From UMGS1649 sp045637095 (GTDB lineage Bacteria; Bacillota; Clostridia; TANB77; CAG-465), in the NCBI GenBank assembly GCA_045637095.1, contig JAZTYX010000054.1, positions 1 to 64,000 on the forward strand: 64,000 nt of DNA. Reading direction: 5' to 3'. Positions 60,981 to 64,000 of this stretch are shown one piece after another. Position numbers and translations under genes: made by a program. The notes below the pieces were generated by a model. That model saw only the letters and a list, made by a program, of their open reading frames with translations, did not search any database and was not told the origin of the DNA. Within the stretch, counting starts at the first letter, position 1; each line of letters starts with the position of its first letter.

Positions 60981-61013
60981 AGAGCATCGGTTAGAACCGG
61001 TGCTCTTCTTATT
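60981..61013 (+). terminator. Rho-independent terminator
   Basis: A 12 bp stem with one G-T pair (AAGAGCATCGGT/ACCGGTGCTCTT) is followed by CTTATTAT; the T-run is weak. Confidence 0.75.
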
Positions 61014-61030
61014 ATATTTATTTAAATTTG

Positions 61031-62260
61031 TTATTCGACATCTTCGTCTATTCCTGAGTCACTTAAAGTAGGTAGCATATCATAAAATGCCACTTCGTCA
61101 GAAACAGGTAACGCTTCGACATTTTTTAATTTTCTTTCAATAGTACGAGTTTTTCTTGTTGCATCAGACATTGTATTAGATATTTCAACAAGCTTTTTAT
61201 TTGTCTTTTCTAGTAAATCACCAAACTTAGTAAATTCTGTTTTAACTACTCCAAGTAATTCCCAAACTTCACTAGAGCGTTTTTCTATAGCTAAAGTTCT
61301 AAATCCCATTTGTAAGCTGTTAAGTAATGCAACAAATGTAGAAGGACCAGATATAACAACTCTAAATTTTTGTGTTAAAGTTTCGCATAAATCTGTGTTT
61401 CTAATTACTTCACAGTATAAACTTTCAGTAGGTAAGAACATTATACCAAAGTCTGTTGTATATGGTGGATCAAGATATTTTTCATTTATATCCTTAGCAC
61501 ACTTTTTAATTTGCATTTCTAGTTTCTTTCTAGATTCATCAATAAGTTCTAAATCTCCAGCTTCTTCAGCTGCTACAAGTCTTGAGTAATCTTCTATAGG
61601 GAATTTAGAGTCTACTGGTAAAAGTACAGTATCTATATTGTTTTTACCAGGAAGTTTGATTGCAAATTCTACAAAGTCATTAGATTTAGCTTTTGTTTTA
61701 ACATTTGTTAAATATTGTTCTGGAGTTAAGAATTGTTCAAGTATATTTGATAGTTGTATTTCACCCCAGTAACCACGAGCTTTAACATTAGTGAACACAT
61801 TTTTAAGATCTCCAACGCCTTTAGCTAAGCTTTGCATTTCGCCTAATCCTTTTTGAACAGATTCTAGGTTGTTACTTACTATTTTGAAAGATTCACTAAG
61901 TCTTTTTTCTAGAGTAGATTGAAGTTTTTCATCTACAGTAAGTCTCATTTTTTCTAGTTTTTCACCATTATCTCTTTGAATAGATGTAAGTCTATCTTCA
62001 ACAGATTTACGAATGTTTTCCAGTTTAGTTTCATTTAGTTGAGTAAGATTTGTAATCGCATTTTGTTGTATAGTTGTATTATCTACAATTTTACCACCAA
62101 TTGTGTTAGTAATATCATCGCGAGTATTTTTTAGGCTTAACTCAATAACCTTTTTAAAATCTTCTAAATCATTCTTTTTGTTTTTCTTTAATAGCAGCAT
62201 GCAAAGTAGCACAATTACTAGTAAAAGAACAGCTATAATAGCTATTAATGTTGTATTCAT
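61031..62260 (-). CDS. rmuC: DNA recombination protein RmuC
   Basis: RmuC-family proteins limit DNA inversions at short repeats, probably by a nuclease activity. The 409-residue protein has an N-terminal membrane helix (about 3-24), a long coiled coil (about 30-135), and the RmuC core: A-R-G-Y-W-G-E-I-Q-L, D-S-K-F-P-I-E-D-Y, G-I-M-F-L-P-T-E and S-G-P-S-T-F-V-A-L-L. The ATG follows AGGGAGTG. It is monocistronic with a consensus promoter. Confidence 0.93.
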   Translation of the reverse strand: MNTTLIAIIAVLLLVIVLLCMLLLKKNKKNDLEDFKKVIELSLKNTRDDITNTIGGKIVDNTTIQQNAITNLTQLNETKLENIRKSVEDRLTSIQRDNGEKLEKMRLTVDEKLQSTLEKRLSESFKIVSNNLESVQKGLGEMQSLAKGVGDLKNVFTNVKARGYWGEIQLSNILEQFLTPEQYLTNVKTKAKSNDFVEFAIKLPGKNNIDTVLLPVDSKFPIEDYSRLVAAEEAGDLELIDESRKKLEMQIKKCAKDINEKYLDPPYTTDFGIMFLPTESLYCEVIRNTDLCETLTQKFRVVISGPSTFVALLNSLQMGFRTLAIEKRSSEVWELLGVVKTEFTKFGDLLEKTNKKLVEISNTMSDATRKTRTIERKLKNVEALPVSDEVAFYDMLPTLSDSGIDEDVE

Positions 62261-62284
62261 ATATTCACTCCCTTAATGGAATTT

Positions 62285-62314
62285 AGTATATCATACAAAA
62301 CATTTGTTTGTCAA
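62285..62314 (-). promoter_or_regulatory. SigA promoter of rmuC
   Basis: On the minus strand TTGACA (62314-62309), 18 bp with a TGA extension, TATACT (62290-62285). Confidence 0.85.
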
Positions 62315-62352
62315 TTAGAAGCGAGTAAGATATATAAATTTGTTAATCTTTG

Positions 62353-62381
62353 TTGATACCAACATTTTTTTGTGATATTCT
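62353..62381 (+). promoter_or_regulatory. SigA promoter of the GT-C gene
   Basis: TTGATA (62353-62358), 17 bp with a TGA extension, TATTCT (62376-62381). Confidence 0.7.
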
Positions 62382-62406
62382 TAACCATACATAAGGGTGA
62401 AAAAAT

Positions 62407-63567
62407 ATGAATAATAAAAAAGAAACAATTATGATTATGGTCATGATATTTCTTGCTACAATAATCGTAAGAGTATATTGTTTTCCGTTATTATCTGGGG
62501 ACTATGTTAATTTCTTAGAGCCTTGGGTAGAAGAAATAAGGGAGAAAGGTGGATTTGCGGCACTTAAAGAACCACTAGGCAACTATAACATACCATATAT
62601 AATAATATTAATTTTAATATCGTACTTAAAGTGCGAACCGCTAATACCGATAAAAATAGTATCAATTATTTTTGATTTTGTATGTGCATTTGCAACATAC
62701 AAGATAGTAAATAAAATAACTGGTAATAAAAATACAGCAATGGCATTTTCTGTTTTGATTTTATGGCTGCCAACAGTTATTATGAATGGGGCACTTTGGG
62801 GACAATGTGATAGTATTTATGGGGCATTCGTACTTCTTGCAATATATTACTTAATGGAAAATAAAAATATAAAAGCTTTTGTAATGTTAGGTTTAGCATT
62901 TGCATTTAAGTTACAAGCCGTGTTTATACTTCCGTTGTTTGTACTTCTATTGTTTAGAAATAAAGATGTGAAATGGTATTATTTCTTTATACCAATAGGT
63001 ATAGTGCTATTAGCAGGAATGCCTGCAGTAATAGCTGGGCAAAGTATAACTAGTGTTCTTGGAATATATGGTGGACAGGTAGAAACATATAACGCATTAA
63101 CAGCAAATTTCCCAAATATCTATTCAATAATAATTAAGTTCCCGTTTGCAGAAGAATACAATGGACTTATAACAATAATAGGAATACTAGTAACTATGCT
63201 TGTATATTTTGCAATGTGGCTTGTAGTATTAATTAAGAAGGTAAATTTTGATGAAAAGAAAATACTTCTTGTTGGACTATGGAGTATAATAATTGCAACA
63301 TTCTTGTTGCCAAGAATGCATGATAGATATATGTATATAGCAGATATTTTAAGTGTAATTTGGCTTGTGGTAAATAATAAAAACAAATTATTACCACTTA
63401 TGATTAATTTAACATCAACAATAACATATCTAGGATTTTTATTCTTTGGAGAAGGAGATTATAGTGCGTGGGCTTTAATATATACTTTAACAGTAATAGA
63501 ATTTACTGTGTATGTATTTAGAGTATTACTGGATAAGAAAAAGCTTGATGAAGTAGTTAAAGAATAA
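62407..63567 (+). CDS. GT-C fold membrane glycosyltransferase (Gpi18-like)
   Basis: A 386-residue protein with about ten transmembrane helices. The first extracellular loop has G-D-Y-V-N-F-L-E-P-W near residue 31, with the acidic residue expected of lipid-sugar-dependent GT-C enzymes. G-A-L-W-G-Q-C-D-S-I-Y-G near residue 128 and P-R-M-H-D-R-Y-M-Y near residue 302 match the Gpi18-like mannosyltransferase family. Donor and acceptor are unknown. The ribosome site AAGGGTG is short. Monocistronic. Confidence 0.8.
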   Translation: MNNKKETIMIMVMIFLATIIVRVYCFPLLSGDYVNFLEPWVEEIREKGGFAALKEPLGNYNIPYIIILILISYLKCEPLIPIKIVSIIFDFVCAFATYKIVNKITGNKNTAMAFSVLILWLPTVIMNGALWGQCDSIYGAFVLLAIYYLMENKNIKAFVMLGLAFAFKLQAVFILPLFVLLLFRNKDVKWYYFFIPIGIVLLAGMPAVIAGQSITSVLGIYGGQVETYNALTANFPNIYSIIIKFPFAEEYNGLITIIGILVTMLVYFAMWLVVLIKKVNFDEKKILLVGLWSIIIATFLLPRMHDRYMYIADILSVIWLVVNNKNKLLPLMINLTSTITYLGFLFFGEGDYSAWALIYTLTVIEFTVYVFRVLLDKKKLDEVVKE

Positions 63568-63576
63568 TATAAAATG

Positions 63577-63616
63577 GAAAGTGTATAAACGCTATTGCTT
63601 TTATACACTTTCTTTG
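63577..63616 (+). terminator. Probable terminator
   Basis: A 12 bp perfect stem GAAAGTGTATAA/TTATACACTTTC with a 12 nt loop is followed by TTTGAT. Confidence 0.65.
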
Positions 63617-63628
63617 ATATTATAATCA

Positions 63629-63646
63629 TACAAGTTTAGACTTGTA
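63629..63646 (+). promoter_or_regulatory. Leader hairpin
   Basis: TACAAGT-TTAG-ACTTGTA forms a 7 bp stem directly before the ribosome site AAGGGAGG. A TATAAT at 63621 lies upstream without a good -35. Confidence 0.45.
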
Positions 63647-63663
63647 CAAGGGAGGAAAATAAA

Positions 63664-64000
63664 ATGTCTAAAAAGAAAATAGCAATAATTGCAGTAGCAG
63701 TTGTAGTAGTTATAGCTGCAGTAGTAGCAGCAGTTCTTTTAATGCCTAAAAAAGTAGCAAACGTTGAAGGTACATTAGAAGAAATAATGGCTAAAGTTTA
63801 TGCTGGATTTGGTGAAGATGAACTTCCAATGTTAGGAGATATGCCTGTTGATGTAACAGATCCTGACGCAGTTTCTTATTATTTAGGTACATCAGAACTT
63901 TCAATAAAAGAAGCTTTAGTTCGTGAACCAATGATGGGTTCTATACCACACTCAGTAGTTTTAGTAAGATTAAATGATGCTAATGATGCTGAAGATGCAG
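63664..64000 (+). CDS. Hypothetical exported or membrane-anchored protein (3' partial)
   Basis: Not recognised. The ATG at 63664 follows AAGGGAGGAAAATAAA and the frame stays open to the right edge (112 codons visible). A basic start K-K-K is followed by a Val/Ala-rich helix (about 6-26), then a soluble part with E-G-T-L-E-E-I-M-A-K-V-Y and an Asp-rich stretch. Purine-rich regular codons suggest high expression. The C-terminus and function lie outside the window. Confidence 0.7.
   Translation, partial: MSKKKIAIIAVAVVVVIAAVVAAVLLMPKKVANVEGTLEEIMAKVYAGFGEDELPMLGDMPVDVTDPDAVSYYLGTSELSIKEALVREPMMGSIPHSVVLVRLNDANDAEDA

Overview
The window comes from a very AT-rich, low-GC monoderm bacterium of the Clostridia type. 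The evidence is consensus SigA promoters (TTGACA-17-TATAAT), strong GGAGG ribosome sites, poly-U terminators, a DNPR-type (meso-diaminopimelate) MurE, a Bacillota-style dcw cluster, and the spore-specific protease GPR together with a SigE/SigK-type promoter in front of a collagen-like protein. It is therefore probably an endospore former. The many pilin-like proteins beginning K-K-G-I-S-L-I-V-L resemble those of uncultured gut Clostridia; that placement is inference only.

Layout. 0-4.6 kb: a partial YcxB-like gene, rsmE, a divergent PAP2 protein, a membrane-tethered solute-binding-like protein, a membrane protein with a Cys/His/Asp triad, and tRNA-Arg(UCU). 4.7-7.3 kb (minus strand): an acyltransferase and an SPFH-NfeD pair. 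7.4-11 kb: an operon of a degenerate GH18-like protein and two pilin-like proteins. 11-20.8 kb: rpsO with a probable autoregulatory leader, two unknown minus-strand genes, a Ca-type P-ATPase, rhodanese-thioredoxin, an acidic protein with three GFF repeats, and a PLD-like protein. 20.8-25.7 kb: smc and a large pilin-like protein. 25.7-31.3 kb: compactly regulated orphan genes with codon use unlike their neighbours, trmFO-holA and gpr. 31.3-34.5 kb: a YitT-like protein, a hydrolase, a bactofilin-like membrane protein and the collagen-like protein. 34.6-41.6 kb: the translation operon rimP-nusA-rnpM-infB-rbfA-nrnA-truB. 41.6-46.7 kb: a repeat-rich gap, two small paralogues, galE, an M23 peptidase and a fourth pilin-like protein. 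46.8-58.2 kb: the dcw division and peptidoglycan cluster mraZ-rsmH-ftsL-PBP-murE-mraY-ftsW-murG-ftsQ-DUF881-sbp, without murD, murF or murC. 58.2-64 kb: a frameshifted ClpC/ClpA-like ATPase, a small sigma-region-4-like protein, rmuC, a GT-C glycosyltransferase and a partial membrane protein.

Most of the window is housekeeping: ribosome biogenesis, division and wall synthesis. The more unusual content is the four pilin-like proteins without Glu5, the GFF-repeat protein behind a palindrome, the orphan paralogues, hairpins that cover ribosome sites ahead of gpr and the Clp gene, AAACNAAAGA intergenic repeats, and the Clp gene broken in its second Walker A. No CRISPR array, insertion sequence, rRNA or prophage was seen.
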